A stretch of 33,212 bases of DNA from DATEPR01 sp036503065 (GCA_036503065.1 DASXXM010000171.1:1-33212); one strand, 5' to 3'. Positions 1 to 8,533 are shown, counted from the first letter of the stretch. The notes: a model not told the origin generated them from the letters alone. Numbers and translations are program-made.

Positions 1-332
1 GTGTCCGCGACGGAGAGCGGGAACGCGCCGCCGAGCACCGGCTGCCACCACGTGTCGCGCAGGTCCAGGTCCGGCACGACACGGTCGGTCGCCGCGGCGC
101 CCAGTACTGGTGAGACGAGCCGGGCGACCAGGCCGAGGTGGGCCACCGAGGCGGCCACCCGCGGTTCGACGGTGTCGACCGGCCGGCCCGCGGCCAGGTG
201 GGTGCGCACCGCGCGCACCCGGTCGGCCAGTACGGCCGGGTCGTCGGCCAACTCCCGCATCAGCCGCCACGGCGGCCGTGGCGGCTCGCCTGCCGGGTGC
301 GTCTCGATCGCGAAGAACGGCCCGAAGCTCAC
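1..332 (-). CDS. FhuF-like (2Fe-2S)-binding ferric reductase family protein, 5' part only
   Basis: Only the N-terminal 110 or so residues are present; the gene runs off the left edge. The minus-strand reading frame starts at a GTG (complement of 330-332) and opens with an FGPFF motif. It continues with a helical region containing RPPWRLM and the segment VAHLGLVARLVSPVLG, and ends here at WWQPVLGGAFPLS. This pattern is typical of actinobacterial proteins annotated as (2Fe-2S)-binding or ferric iron reductase (FhuF C-terminal family). In that family a cysteine cluster near the C-terminus binds the iron-sulfur centre and the protein releases iron from siderophores in the cytoplasm. The cysteines would lie beyond the window edge, so the cluster cannot be checked. 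The start has no Shine-Dalgarno, but a CATGAT hexamer lies 6 nt upstream, so translation may be leaderless. The family call is from memory of the pattern. Confidence 0.6.
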   Translation of the reverse strand, partial: MSFGPFFAIETHPAGEPPRPPWRLMRELADDPAVLADRVRAVRTHLAAGRPVDTVEPRVAASVAHLGLVARLVSPVLGAAATDRVVPDLDLRDTWWQPVLGGAFPLSVAD

Positions 333-338
333 CCGTCG

Positions 339-344
339 ATCATG
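339..344 (-). promoter_or_regulatory. candidate -10 box for leaderless FhuF-like gene
   Basis: On the minus strand CATGAT is followed by 6 nt and then the GTG start. This is the spacing expected when transcription begins at the start codon. No convincing -35 was found at 16-18 nt. Confidence 0.35.
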
Positions 345-501
345 ACCGATCGGACAAGCACGACGGCTGTCAACAGTCTGCAACTTGCCGCCTCGTTCGA
401 GCCACCGCTGACCTGCTCTGATCGCGTGGGTTCCCTGCCCTACCATGGGCCAGCCAGGATCGCCCCCATGGCGATGCGAACCTCGGGCTTGGAAGGATCA
501 C

Positions 502-957
502 GTGGACACCGACTTCGTGTACCTGTTCACCAAGACCACCAAGGCCCTGAAGATCGTCAAGGCCTCGCTGCTGCAGGAGCACGGTGTCTACGTAGGTCAG
601 GACTTCGTGCTGCGGGCGCTGTGGGACGCGGAGGGGCTCACCCCCAAGGAGTTGGCGGCCAAGCTGGGCATCGCCGTGCCGACCGTGGCGAAGATGGCGC
701 AGCGCATGGAGCACGCAGGCCTGGTGTCGCGGCGGCGCGACGAGCACGACGGCCGCCTGGTCCGCGTCTTCCTGACCGACCGCGGCCGGGCCGTGCAGGA
801 CGAGATCACCAGGAAGCTGGCCGAGTTCGAGAAGGCGGCCATCGCCGGGCTGTCGCCGTCCGACCGTGACGTGCTGGAGCAGTCGCTGATGGTCGTGATG
901 CGCAACATGCGCGAGCTGCTGCCCGGCCGGGTCCGGCAGCCGGAAGACCTGTCCTAG
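502..957 (+). CDS. MarR-family transcriptional regulator
   Basis: A 151-residue winged-helix regulator. The DNA-binding core reads LTPKELAAKLGIAVPTVAKM (recognition helix region), followed by the wing with RRRDEHDGRLVRVFLTDRG, the diagnostic MarR wing signature. N- and C-terminal helices would form the dimer interface. The frame is open upstream to an ATG at 445, but the GTG at 502 is preferred: it has a good Shine-Dalgarno (GGAAGGA at 491-497) at proper spacing, and the extra N-terminal residues do not look like MarR sequence. MarR proteins bind palindromic operators as dimers and usually release DNA on binding small aromatic ligands. The target is unknown. Its neighbours are a divergent FhuF-like gene (170 bp away) and a convergent secreted protein, so the FhuF-like gene is the most plausible neighbouring target (inference). 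Confidence 0.85.
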   Translation: MDTDFVYLFTKTTKALKIVKASLLQEHGVYVGQDFVLRALWDAEGLTPKELAAKLGIAVPTVAKMAQRMEHAGLVSRRRDEHDGRLVRVFLTDRGRAVQDEITRKLAEFEKAAIAGLSPSDRDVLEQSLMVVMRNMRELLPGRVRQPEDLS

Positions 958-991
958 CCGATCGCGGGGGCTTGTCGGCCCCCGCGATCGG
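958..991. terminator. bidirectional stem-loop terminator
   Basis: A perfect 14-bp stem (958-971 with 978-991) closes a 6-nt loop immediately after the MarR stop codon. It lies between two convergent genes (the next minus-strand stop is at 1011), so it can serve both. There is no T-tract, as is common in high-GC actinobacteria. Confidence 0.8.
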
Positions 992-1010
992 TGTCGGGAC
1001 TGTGTTGGGA

Positions 1011-3677
1011 CTACGGGAAACTGGGCTGGTAGACGTTGTTGGTCGTCGAGTTCACCGCCGCGCCGACCTGGTTGATCACGTGGCTGATCGTGCCGACGCC
1101 GCCCAATGACACTGTGAGTAGGTCATGGAACTGGACACCGGCGGTGTTCGGTGCCTCGAATGCGTGATCGTTGATGATGGCGTTGTTGACGTTGAAGAAG
1201 CAGTAGCTGCCAACACCCCACGCCTGGTGGCTGGTCACCGACGGCGCCACCTCGTAGGCGGCGTAGCCGTTCGTGCCGCCGTTCATCCAGGCGGACTGGG
1301 TCGGCGGGTCGTACGGATTCTCGTTCTGGAAGAAGTACGTCCGCCCGCCGTTGGCGTTCCACTGCACCTCCAGCTTCTGGTAGTGCTCGACGGCCAGCCC
1401 GTACCAGGTCGTGTTGGCGCCGTTGACGATCAGGCCCGTGTCCGCGGTGTTCGACGTCCACCCGACGCCGCTGCCGTGGTCGGCGCGCCACAGCCAGGTG
1501 TTGTCGCCGATGGTGTTGGGGCTGTTGACGACCAGGCTGTTGGTGGCCTTGTTGGCACCGTCGCCGCCGATGCGGAAGTGCAGGTCCTGGACGGCGTTCG
1601 GGTTCGACGCGTTGTTGGCGCCGGCACCGGCCGGGCCGATCTGCACCAGCGTGTTCGAGTTGGTCGGACCCGCGTCGATCAGCAGGTCGTCGACCTGCAC
1701 ACCGCCCACGTCGGCCGTGGCGATCGCGGTGATGCCGTTCTGCGGCTGCAGGGTGGCCAGGCCCATGCCCAGGATGATCGTGTTCGGGTGGGTCACGTTG
1801 AGCGTCTGGCTGAGCTGGTAGAAGCCCGGCGTGACGAGCAGGTTCAGGCCGTTGGCCAGCGCCGCGTTCATCGTCGCGGCGGTGTCGCCCGGCTGGGTGA
1901 CGTAGAAGGTGTGCATCGGCAGTGACGTGCCGGGTGTCGGTCCGTTGGCCCACGAGATGCCCGTGGTGTTCTGCTGGAGCGACGGCACGAACACGTGGTA
2001 CAGACCGCCTGAGTCGATGAAGACGTACGGCTTCTCCAGTTCCAGCGGTGTCTGGTTGATCGTGGTGAACGACGGGTTCGGGAAGTGCTGTGCCGGCGCG
2101 TTCACGTCACCGACGAACACCATGTTCCACACGTTGCCCGCCCAGCTGCCCCACGTGTTGTTGCGGGATATCCACTGCTGCTGGGAACCGGACGTGACCT
2201 GCCCGCTGATCCGGGAGTCGGCCAGGAAACCGCCGCTGGAGAAGCCGTCGCCGGTCGGGTCGAGCTTCAGGTTGCCGCGGATGTCGACGCGCCGCATCGA
2301 GGCGCCCTGGGACACGCCCCAGGTGTCGGTGCCGCTGCTCGGCGTGATCGCCAGGTTGTCGACGCCACGCCAGAAGTTGACCAACGCGTTGTTGCCCGCC
2401 GCGTCGGCCGTGATGCCGCCGTTGATGCTGACGTCGTCCGGGTTCTGGCCGAGGCCCTCGATCTCGGTGTTGTAGCCGACGTTCGCGGTGACGTTGTACG
2501 TGCCCGGCTTGAACAGCAGCGCATTGCGCTGGTTGCCGAACTGGTTGCCCGCCTGGGCGTTGAACACCGAGTCGAGCGTGCTCTGAATGCTCGCGGCCGA
2601 CTGGGACGGGCTGAAGATCGTCACGTTGGGTCCGAAGTTCGGTGTGTCCGACGTGGGCGGCGGCGGCGGAATGGTCCCGGTCGTCGTCGGCGGCGCGGTC
2701 GTCGTGGTCGGCGGCGCGGTCGTGGTGGTCGGCGGGGGCGAGCCGCTACCGGCGAACACACTGAACTCGAACAGCGAGTAGCCGAACTGCGTGCCCCGCG
2801 CGGTGCCGTTCATCCGGATGAACCGGCCGGAGCCGGACACGTTCAGCGTCTGGACACCGCCGGTGCCCGTGGTGGTCGAGAAGATCGTGGTCCACGTGGC
2901 GGCGTCCGGTGAGGTCTGGATCTGGAACGCCGTGGCGAACGCGGCTTCCCAGCTCAGCGAGACCTGGCAGATCGACTGCGTCGAGCCGAGGTCGACCTGG
3001 AGCCACTGCGGGTCGCTGAACGCGCTGGACCAGCGGGTGGCGGTGTTGCCGTCCACCGCGTTGGACGCGGGGAAGTTGGCGTTCTCGGTGGACGACGCGG
3101 TCGCGGGCCGGTTGAGCGCCACGTTCGTCGTGCCGCAGCCGCTCGTGCCGCCGATGCTCCCGAAGACCTGGAACTCCCACAGCGAGTAGCCGAACTGGGT
3201 GCCCCGCGCGGTGCCGTTCATCCGGACGAAGCGCCCGGTGCCGGTGACGGTGAGGTTCTGGATGCCGCCGGTGCCGGTGGTGGTCGAGAAGATCGTGGTC
3301 CAGGTGTTGGCGTCCGGTGAGGTCTGGAGCTGGAATCCGGTGGCGAACGCGGCTTCCCAGTTCAGCGTGACCGAGGTGATGTTCGCGGTGGCGCCGAGGT
3401 CGACCTGGAGCCACTGCGGGTCGCTGAACGCGCTGGACCAGCGGGTACCGGTGTTGCCGTCGGTGGCGTTGGCGGCCGGGAAACCGGCGTTCTCGGTGGA
3501 CGATGCCGTGGTCGGCTTGCCCTGGGAGAGCAGGGTGGACGCGGCGTGCGCGGCCGACCCGCCCACGACGACGAGGTAGGCCGCGAGCGTGAGCGCGGCG
3601 ACGGCCGCGGCAGCGGCGGGCAGGAATCGATACAGAGTCATCCGGCGCGGCGTTGCCCCGGACAAGGGAACCTTCAT
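1011..3677 (-). CDS. secreted protein with two F5/8C (CBM32-like) domains and a beta-helix region
   Basis: 888 residues. A signal peptide (basic start, hydrophobic residues 19-40, cleavage probably after AHA at about 46) leads into two very similar discoidin/F5/8-type C domains (about 50-173 and 186-309), each with the pattern DGNT-TRWSSAFSDPQWLQVDLG. A Pro/Thr linker follows (312-345). The remaining 540 residues are rich in short Asn/Gly/Val beta-turn repeats, as in right-handed parallel beta-helix enzymes (pectate-lyase-like/GH55-like fold). Actinobacterial proteins of this build are usually annotated 'coagulation factor 5/8 type domain-containing'. F5/8C domains usually bind galactose- or glucan-type sugars, so action on an extracellular polysaccharide is likely; catalytic residues and substrate cannot be named from sequence alone. 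The ATG has a GGGAGA ribosome site. Two LacI-type palindromes upstream suggest sugar-responsive repression. Confidence 0.75.
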   Translation of the reverse strand: MKVPLSGATPRRMTLYRFLPAAAAAVAALTLAAYLVVVGGSAAHAASTLLSQGKPTTASSTENAGFPAANATDGNTGTRWSSAFSDPQWLQVDLGATANITSVTLNWEAAFATGFQLQTSPDANTWTTIFSTTTGTGGIQNLTVTGTGRFVRMNGTARGTQFGYSLWEFQVFGSIGGTSGCGTTNVALNRPATASSTENANFPASNAVDGNTATRWSSAFSDPQWLQVDLGSTQSICQVSLSWEAAFATAFQIQTSPDAATWTTIFSTTTGTGGVQTLNVSGSGRFIRMNGTARGTQFGYSLFEFSVFAGSGSPPPTTTTAPPTTTTAPPTTTGTIPPPPPTSDTPNFGPNVTIFSPSQSAASIQSTLDSVFNAQAGNQFGNQRNALLFKPGTYNVTANVGYNTEIEGLGQNPDDVSINGGITADAAGNNALVNFWRGVDNLAITPSSGTDTWGVSQGASMRRVDIRGNLKLDPTGDGFSSGGFLADSRISGQVTSGSQQQWISRNNTWGSWAGNVWNMVFVGDVNAPAQHFPNPSFTTINQTPLELEKPYVFIDSGGLYHVFVPSLQQNTTGISWANGPTPGTSLPMHTFYVTQPGDTAATMNAALANGLNLLVTPGFYQLSQTLNVTHPNTIILGMGLATLQPQNGITAIATADVGGVQVDDLLIDAGPTNSNTLVQIGPAGAGANNASNPNAVQDLHFRIGGDGANKATNSLVVNSPNTIGDNTWLWRADHGSGVGWTSNTADTGLIVNGANTTWYGLAVEHYQKLEVQWNANGGRTYFFQNENPYDPPTQSAWMNGGTNGYAAYEVAPSVTSHQAWGVGSYCFFNVNNAIINDHAFEAPNTAGVQFHDLLTVSLGGVGTISHVINQVGAAVNSTTNNVYQPSFP
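2751..3530 (-). repeat. internal tandem duplication encoding the two F5/8C domains
   Basis: The segments 3159-3530 and 2751-3122 encode domains that match at most residues and share long identical DNA stretches, for example around the codons for WSSAFSDPQW and MNGTARGTQFGYS. This points to a recent duplication or ongoing gene conversion between the two copies. Confidence 0.8.
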
Positions 3678-3699
3678 TGGTTTCTCCCGATGCTGACTA

Positions 3700-3713
3700 A
3701 GAGAGCGCTCTCA
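3700..3713. promoter_or_regulatory. LacI-family operator, proximal
   Basis: AGAGAGCGCTCTCA is a 14-bp near-palindrome centred on CG, with a perfect 12-bp core at 3701-3712. It lies 23 bp upstream of the secreted-protein start. It resembles known actinobacterial LacI-type sites such as CebR (TGGGAGCGCTCCCA). Confidence 0.7.
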
Positions 3714-3906
3714 AGGGCAGCATGATGGCCCTGGAAAACCCCTGTCAAGGCCCCTCACCAGCAGCGTTGTTCCGCAACGAACGACAGGTGTCGGTCGATG
3801 CAACCGATTCAGCGCAGATCGGCCCGGTTCCGCAACTCCCGGCTTTCGTCAAGAGCCGGGCCCGCTAACACTTTTTTCAAAACACCCGAACACACCCAAG
3901 CGCCGA

Positions 3907-3920
3907 TGAAAGCGCTCTCA
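3907..3920. promoter_or_regulatory. LacI-family operator, distal
   Basis: TGAAAGCGCTCTCA differs from a perfect TGAGAGCGCTCTCA palindrome by one base, as the proximal site does at a different position. The two centres are 207 bp apart, compatible with DNA looping by a tetrameric repressor. No LacI gene is in the window. Confidence 0.65.
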
Positions 3921-4035
3921 GAGGTGTCTCCCCGGCAGCCGACGTGACTCGCTAGTGTGCCGCTCACCGGCGCGAGACAACCCACGAGGCGCACGGACGT
4001 CTAACAACGAAGATCACGGCGTGTGAGGAGCGTAG

Positions 4036-5685
4036 GTGGAGGGTGACGGCTGGCCCGCCGCGCGTCGCGGGCAGCTGCCCCGCGCGGGCCTGGTTGATGG
4101 ACCGACCCGTGACCTGCGGCCGACGGCCCGGCCACGGAACGATCATGGGCGTCCGCCGGGTCGCCGGTGGGGGTTGCTGACCGGGTGCGTGGCGCTGGGT
4201 GTGGTGTCGCTGGTCGTCCTGGCTGTCAGCGGGTACGCGTGGACGCAGTACAAGACCCTGTCCTCGAGTATCAAGACCTCCGACGTGATCAGCAAGGCCG
4301 GTGGGCCGAAGTCGGTCAACGGCGACACGAACATTCTGATCATGGGCCTGGACACTCGGTTGGACGAGAACGGCAACGCGCTGCCGCAGAACATCTACGA
4401 CGCGCTGCACGCCGGCAACCAGTCCGACGGCGGGAACAACTCCAACGTGCTGATGATGCTGCACGTCCCAGGTGACGGCAGCAAGGCCACCGCGATCTCC
4501 ATTCCCCGCGACGACTACGTCACCTTCCCCGGCTGCCCGGACAACCAGTGCCACGGCAAGATCAAACAGGCCTACGGTCTCGCGTTCGACCAGGAGTCCA
4601 AGCACCTGGCCGGCGGCACCGATCGGACCCAGCGCGAGCAGGCCGAACGCGACGCGGGCCGCAAGGCCGAGATCGCCACCGTGTCGCAGTTCCTCGGTGG
4701 TGTCGCGGTCGATCACTTCGTCGAGGTGACGCTGGTCGCGTTCTTCCAGATCGCGCAGGTCGTGCAGCCGATCACGGTGTGCGTCAACGAGAACACCCAG
4801 GACAGCAACTCCGGCGCGAACTTCCACCAAGGACAGCAGCAGATCACCGCGGCCCAGGCGCTGGCGTTCGTGCGGCAGCGGCGCGACGACGTGCACCCGG
4901 CGTTGAACTTCACCGACCTGGACCGCGAGCGGCGTCAGCAGGCGTTCATCTCCTCGCTGGCGTTTCAGCTCAAGCAGGGCGGCACGTTCTCCAGCCCGTC
5001 GAAGCTGTCCGCGATCCTGACCGTGGCCAAGCAGAACATCGCCATCGACTCGGGTCTCGACCTGTTGTCCTTCGCGCAGCAGGCGTCGAACCTGACCGGC
5101 GGCAACATCACGTTCTTCACCCTGCCGATCGACCATTTCGGCAAGGACTCCTTCGGTGAGGACGTCAACTTCGTCAACCTGCCGCTGATCCAGTCCACTG
5201 TGCACCAGTTGCTCAGCAAGACCCCGGCTGCCGGCACCGCCACGCCGGCACCCGCATCGACCAGCAGCCAACCGAAGCCGGTCGCCGCTGTCGACGTGGT
5301 CAACGCCTCGGCCCGCAACGGCTACGCGACCAAGGTGGAACAGGCACTCACCGCGCAGGGCTTCACCCACGGCACCGCCAGCACCCAGCGCACCCTGAGC
5401 CACACCTCGGTGATCGACTACGGCTCCGGCGCCGCATCCGCCGCAGCGGCGGCATCCTCGCTGCTGGGCGGGATGAGCACCCGGTCGGACTCGGCGATCG
5501 CCGCCGGCACCGTGCACATCGTGCTCGGCACCGACTTCACCCTGCCCACCGGCATGGGTGGTGCGGCGGGGCCGACCACACCGCCGCCGGCGACCGCGGT
5601 CCCGGCGACCGGCGGCGGCGTTGCGGGTCCGCCACCCACCGCGCTGTCCGCTCTCGCCGGCGGCGGCATCACCTGCGTCAAGTAG
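4036..5685 (+). CDS. LytR-CpsA-Psr (LCP) family cell-wall glycopolymer ligase with LytR_C domain
   Basis: 549 residues. A cytoplasmic N-terminus of about 45 residues precedes one membrane helix (46-66). The extracytoplasmic LCP domain follows with its hallmark segments: NILIMGLDTR (99-108), a helix/strand ending SIPRDDYV (about 155-162, with the phosphate-binding Arg158), KIKQAYG, and ALAFVRQRR...DLDRERRQQAF (about 275-304). A LytR_C domain occupies about 416-500, and the tail is Pro/Ala-rich. LCP enzymes transfer lipid-linked polymers (arabinogalactan, teichoic acids or other glycopolymers) onto peptidoglycan at the outer membrane face. The GTG start is chosen for its GAGGAG site five bases upstream. 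It is divergent from the secreted F5/8C protein and convergent with the FHA gene. Confidence 0.88.
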   Translation: MEGDGWPAARRGQLPRAGLVDGPTRDLRPTARPRNDHGRPPGRRWGLLTGCVALGVVSLVVLAVSGYAWTQYKTLSSSIKTSDVISKAGGPKSVNGDTNILIMGLDTRLDENGNALPQNIYDALHAGNQSDGGNNSNVLMMLHVPGDGSKATAISIPRDDYVTFPGCPDNQCHGKIKQAYGLAFDQESKHLAGGTDRTQREQAERDAGRKAEIATVSQFLGGVAVDHFVEVTLVAFFQIAQVVQPITVCVNENTQDSNSGANFHQGQQQITAAQALAFVRQRRDDVHPALNFTDLDRERRQQAFISSLAFQLKQGGTFSSPSKLSAILTVAKQNIAIDSGLDLLSFAQQASNLTGGNITFFTLPIDHFGKDSFGEDVNFVNLPLIQSTVHQLLSKTPAAGTATPAPASTSSQPKPVAAVDVVNASARNGYATKVEQALTAQGFTHGTASTQRTLSHTSVIDYGSGAASAAAAASSLLGGMSTRSDSAIAAGTVHIVLGTDFTLPTGMGGAAGPTTPPPATAVPATGGGVAGPPPTALSALAGGGITCVK

Positions 5686-5712
5686 CCGGCACCGATCACG
5701 GCAGCGCGGCTC

Positions 5713-6498
5713 TCACAGGTCCAGCAGGGCCAGGTCGGGCGGTACCAGCGTCGTGGACAGCAGCAGTTCGCGCATCAGGTTGTCATTGAGGACGTTGCCC
5801 ACCGGCTCGCCGACCTCCTCCCGGGTCAGCCCGGCGACGCCGTCCTTCCCGAGCCGAGTGCGGACGGCGCTCACGGTGTGCTCCACCCGCTTGGGCGTCC
5901 ACCCGGCCACCGGTTGCAACTCGGTGAGCAGGTCGGCGACCTGGCGCCAGGACAGCGGCTGCGGATGCAGGTCGTGCAGCAGGTACCGCTGGCCCAGCGC
6001 GATCAGGGCCAGCCGTTCCTCGGCCGACAGTCGCCAGGTCTTCGGTGGCTGCGTCGGGTCCTGGTGGCGCAGCGCGGGCCGTTGTCCGTCCGCGCCGGTC
6101 ACGTACAGTTCCATCAGGTGTTCGCGGCCGCGCGCGCCACGGATGAAGATCGGCGTGTAGCCCTCCGGCAGCGGTAGCGGGTCCTCATCGCGGAACAGCA
6201 TTCGGGAGCCCGGCAGCCGCATCGGGAGTTGGCCGGTGTTGCTGACCCACCACTGGGTGCCCTGCCTCGCCAGCAGGCCGTGCCGCCTGCTGACCCGCTG
6301 GTCGTCCTCGCCGACGCACACGTGTACGTCGGGGCGGTTCCGTCCGAACAGGACGGTGCGACCCTCCCGCGCGCCGACCACGATGCCACCGACCACGGTG
6401 AGCGCGAACAGCGTGCCGGGGGCGGACGGCGGCACGCCCAGCGCCAGGCTGCCCCGTGCGGGCGGCGGCAGCTCGTCGATGCCCGTGCCGTCGTCCAT
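5713..6498 (-). CDS. FHA-domain protein with C-terminal helical (HTH-like) region
   Basis: 261 residues. The FHA phosphothreonine-recognition motifs are visible: LFGRNRPD (Gly52-Arg53), then QRVSRRHGLL (Ser70, Arg72, His73) and SNTGQ (Asn87). The C-terminal part (about 157-225) is helical, with a segment LSAEERLALIALGQRYLLHD and a region that looks like a winged-helix/LuxR-type DNA-binding element (SWRQVADLL, WTPKRVEHTVSAVRTRLG). FHA modules bind phosphothreonines made by Ser/Thr kinases. The gene lies 83 bp downstream of a membrane Ser/Thr kinase on the same strand, so it is the likely partner or substrate of that kinase. The ATG has a GGGAGG site. The DNA-binding role is inferred. Confidence 0.8.
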   Translation of the reverse strand: MDDGTGIDELPPPARGSLALGVPPSAPGTLFALTVVGGIVVGAREGRTVLFGRNRPDVHVCVGEDDQRVSRRHGLLARQGTQWWVSNTGQLPMRLPGSRMLFRDEDPLPLPEGYTPIFIRGARGREHLMELYVTGADGQRPALRHQDPTQPPKTWRLSAEERLALIALGQRYLLHDLHPQPLSWRQVADLLTELQPVAGWTPKRVEHTVSAVRTRLGKDGVAGLTREEVGEPVGNVLNDNLMRELLLSTTLVPPDLALLDL

Positions 6499-6549
6499 CC
6501 CCAGCCTCCCTCACCGGTCCACCTGTGACCCCCAGTGAACCACCGGATT

Positions 6550-6565
6550 CCGGGAGCCCTCCCGG
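6550..6565 (-). terminator. small hairpin between kinase and FHA genes
   Basis: A 6-bp perfect GC stem (CCGGGA/TCCCGG) with a 4-nt loop lies 16 bp after the kinase stop in the direction of transcription. It could be an attenuator or weak terminator that lowers FHA expression. There is no T-tract. Confidence 0.3.
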
Positions 6566-6581
6566 GCACGCAGGGTGTTGA

Positions 6582-8399
6582 TCAGGCGGCGGGGAGTTTC
6601 GCCGCCGCCGAGTCGGCCAGTTGGGTCGCCGTGCCGCACAGCTGGCTCTGTAGCTGGGAACCACCCGCGACCGTGATCCGGACGATCTCGGAGATCTGGT
6701 CGGTGTTCGTGTTGGTGTACGTGCGGTGCTCGATCTCCACGGCGCAGGTGCCGGGGCCGTCGTCGGCCGGCATGACGAATGCCGGACGGCTGCCGGTCTG
6801 GATCTGGGTGCCGTCCGCTGCGGTCAGCGGGGTGTTGCGGTCGAAGCGCACGTCCACCGTCGTGTTGGTGCTGTTGCTCGTCCAACCGCACTCCCAGTCG
6901 CCGAAGCCGGCGTCGGTCTGGGTGGCGTCGATGCCCGGTACGACGGCCAGGTCGGTCGCGTTCAGCAGGTGGCAGGCGTCTACAGTGGACAGCGAGTGCG
7001 GGTCGGGTGCGGTCTTTCGCCTTGGCACGCCGGACTTGTTGAGCACGCCGACCGCCGTTGTGGTCGCCGATTCGGCCATCGCGCACAGGTCCGCGGTGCT
7101 CTTGTCCGAGGTGACGTGGGCCTGGACCAGGATGCGGTTCTGGTCGGTCAGCAGGATGGTGCGCAGGCACTCGGCGTTCGCGGTGTCCAGCGTGCCGCGC
7201 ACGACGCCGACCGAGCCGGTCCGCTGGACGGTGCCGGGCAGCGGCGCCGGTGTGGACGAACTGAGGAACTGGTCCTCCACGTCGACCTTGCCGCCGCCGG
7301 CCTGCACCAACACGTCACAGCGGTCGAAGTTGCCGTACGCCGGATCTTGTTCGTCGCTACCGAATCGGGCCAGCGTCGACGGGTTCATCAGGCCACACGG
7401 ATCCGCAGTGCGCGGGTCGCCGATCGTCGCCGACGACGAACCGGCGGCAGGCTGGGCGGACGGCCGGAGCACCAGGAATCCCACCAGGAGCGCGGCGACC
7501 ACCAGCACACCCGCGCCCACCGCGGCCATCCGCCGGGACCACCACCTGCGTGGGGTGGGCTGCGGAGGCAACGGTGGCGGCGTGCCACGGTCGGTGACGA
7601 TCTCGTGCAGCAGGCGACGTGCCAGTTCCGCGCCGGGCCTGCTGTCCGGCTCCCGGGCCAGCATCGTGGCCAGCAGCGGCTGGAGCGGGCCTGCCAACCG
7701 AAACGGCTCCGCGTCGTCGAGAGCCGCCCGGCGCAACGCGACCAGCGGGTTCTCGCCGGAACCGAACGGCGGCCCGCCCTCGACGGCGGCGAACAGCGTG
7801 CCGCCGAGGGAGAACACGTCGGCCGCCGCGGTCGGCTGCTGTCCGTCCAGCACCTCCGGCGCCAGGTAGGCAGGCGTGCCCATGACCGGACCGGTGCTGG
7901 TCAGCGTGATCTCGCCCCACATCGTGCGCGACACGCCGAAGTCGGTCAGTTTCGCGACGCCGCTCGTGGTGACCAGCACGTTGCCCGGCTTGATGTCGCC
8001 GTGGACGACGCCCTTCTCGTGCACGGCGCTCAGTGCCGCCGCGATCTGTTCACCGAGATGGGCGACTTGCGTCGGCGGGAGGGTGCGCCGCTCCGCGAGG
8101 ATCTCGGCCAGGCTGCGCGACGGGACGTACTCCATCACGAGCCAGCGGTCGGTGTCCTCGGTGACCACGTCGAACACCGTGACGATGTTGGGGTGTTGGA
8201 ACCCGGCGGCGATCCGCGCCTCGTATCTGAGGCGGCCGCCGCCCGCGTCGTCGTCGTCGCCGTCGACCGAGTGCGCCCGTTTCATCGCGACGACCCGGTC
8301 GAGTTCCTGGTCGGTCGCGCGCCAGACCGTGCCCATCCCGCCGGCACCGATCTGTTCCTCGAGCCGATAGCGACCGACGATCACCTGACCAGCGCGCAC
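6582..8399 (-). CDS. transmembrane Ser/Thr protein kinase (PknB type) with duplicated extracellular domain
   Basis: 605 residues. The kinase domain (about 10-268) shows the glycine loop GAGGMGTVW (18-26), VAMK (Lys40), Glu60, the catalytic loop VHGDIKPGNVL (Asp135), DFG (153-155) and APE-type LAPE (179-182). The usual HRD arginine is replaced by glycine (HGD), so activation-loop control may differ from classic RD kinases. A Pro-rich, basic juxtamembrane stretch leads to one membrane helix (about 291-311). The outer part contains two related cysteine-paired units, starting DPCGLMNPSTLARFG and VDACHLLNATDLAVVPG, similar to DUF3558-like lipoprotein domains, probably ligand sensing. The start is a GTG with GGAG upstream. 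The FHA gene downstream is the obvious signalling partner. Confidence 0.9.
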   Translation of the reverse strand: MRAGQVIVGRYRLEEQIGAGGMGTVWRATDQELDRVVAMKRAHSVDGDDDDAGGGRLRYEARIAAGFQHPNIVTVFDVVTEDTDRWLVMEYVPSRSLAEILAERRTLPPTQVAHLGEQIAAALSAVHEKGVVHGDIKPGNVLVTTSGVAKLTDFGVSRTMWGEITLTSTGPVMGTPAYLAPEVLDGQQPTAAADVFSLGGTLFAAVEGGPPFGSGENPLVALRRAALDDAEPFRLAGPLQPLLATMLAREPDSRPGAELARRLLHEIVTDRGTPPPLPPQPTPRRWWSRRMAAVGAGVLVVAALLVGFLVLRPSAQPAAGSSSATIGDPRTADPCGLMNPSTLARFGSDEQDPAYGNFDRCDVLVQAGGGKVDVEDQFLSSSTPAPLPGTVQRTGSVGVVRGTLDTANAECLRTILLTDQNRILVQAHVTSDKSTADLCAMAESATTTAVGVLNKSGVPRRKTAPDPHSLSTVDACHLLNATDLAVVPGIDATQTDAGFGDWECGWTSNSTNTTVDVRFDRNTPLTAADGTQIQTGSRPAFVMPADDGPGTCAVEIEHRTYTNTNTDQISEIVRITVAGGSQLQSQLCGTATQLADSAAAKLPAA

Positions 8400-8533
8400 C
8401 CGTCATCTCCGATCGACCCCGCTGGTTACCTACCGTGTTCGCGCTACCCGGGCAGAGTAGCAGTCCGATCGGGTGAAGATTCCTGGGTTCGGACATGCCG
8501 ACGGCGTGCGCCTTCGGGCGTGCCGGCCAGACC

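Larger units (their letters stand above)
3678..4035. other. divergent intergenic region with two LacI-type operators
   Basis: This 358-bp region separates the minus-strand secreted protein from the plus-strand LCP gene. It holds two near-palindromes described separately, the GGGAGA ribosome site of the secreted protein, the GAGGAG site of the LCP gene (4025-4030) and a possible -10 (TAGTGT, 3953-3958) for the LCP gene. I see no convincing gene in it; a 61-codon minus-strand open frame at 3809-3994 has no recognisable features. Confidence 0.6.

Noticed and set aside
445..501. Upstream ATG extension of the MarR gene
   Set aside because: The GTG at 502 has a strong ribosome site and matches the usual MarR N-terminus.
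3809..3994. 61-codon open frame in the divergent region at 3.8-4.0 kb
   Set aside because: No ribosome site, no family resemblance and it covers an operator.
3964..5517. 517-codon minus-strand open frame
   Set aside because: It lies opposite the LCP gene, which has clear family motifs; the translation is Gly/Val/Arg-rich low complexity.
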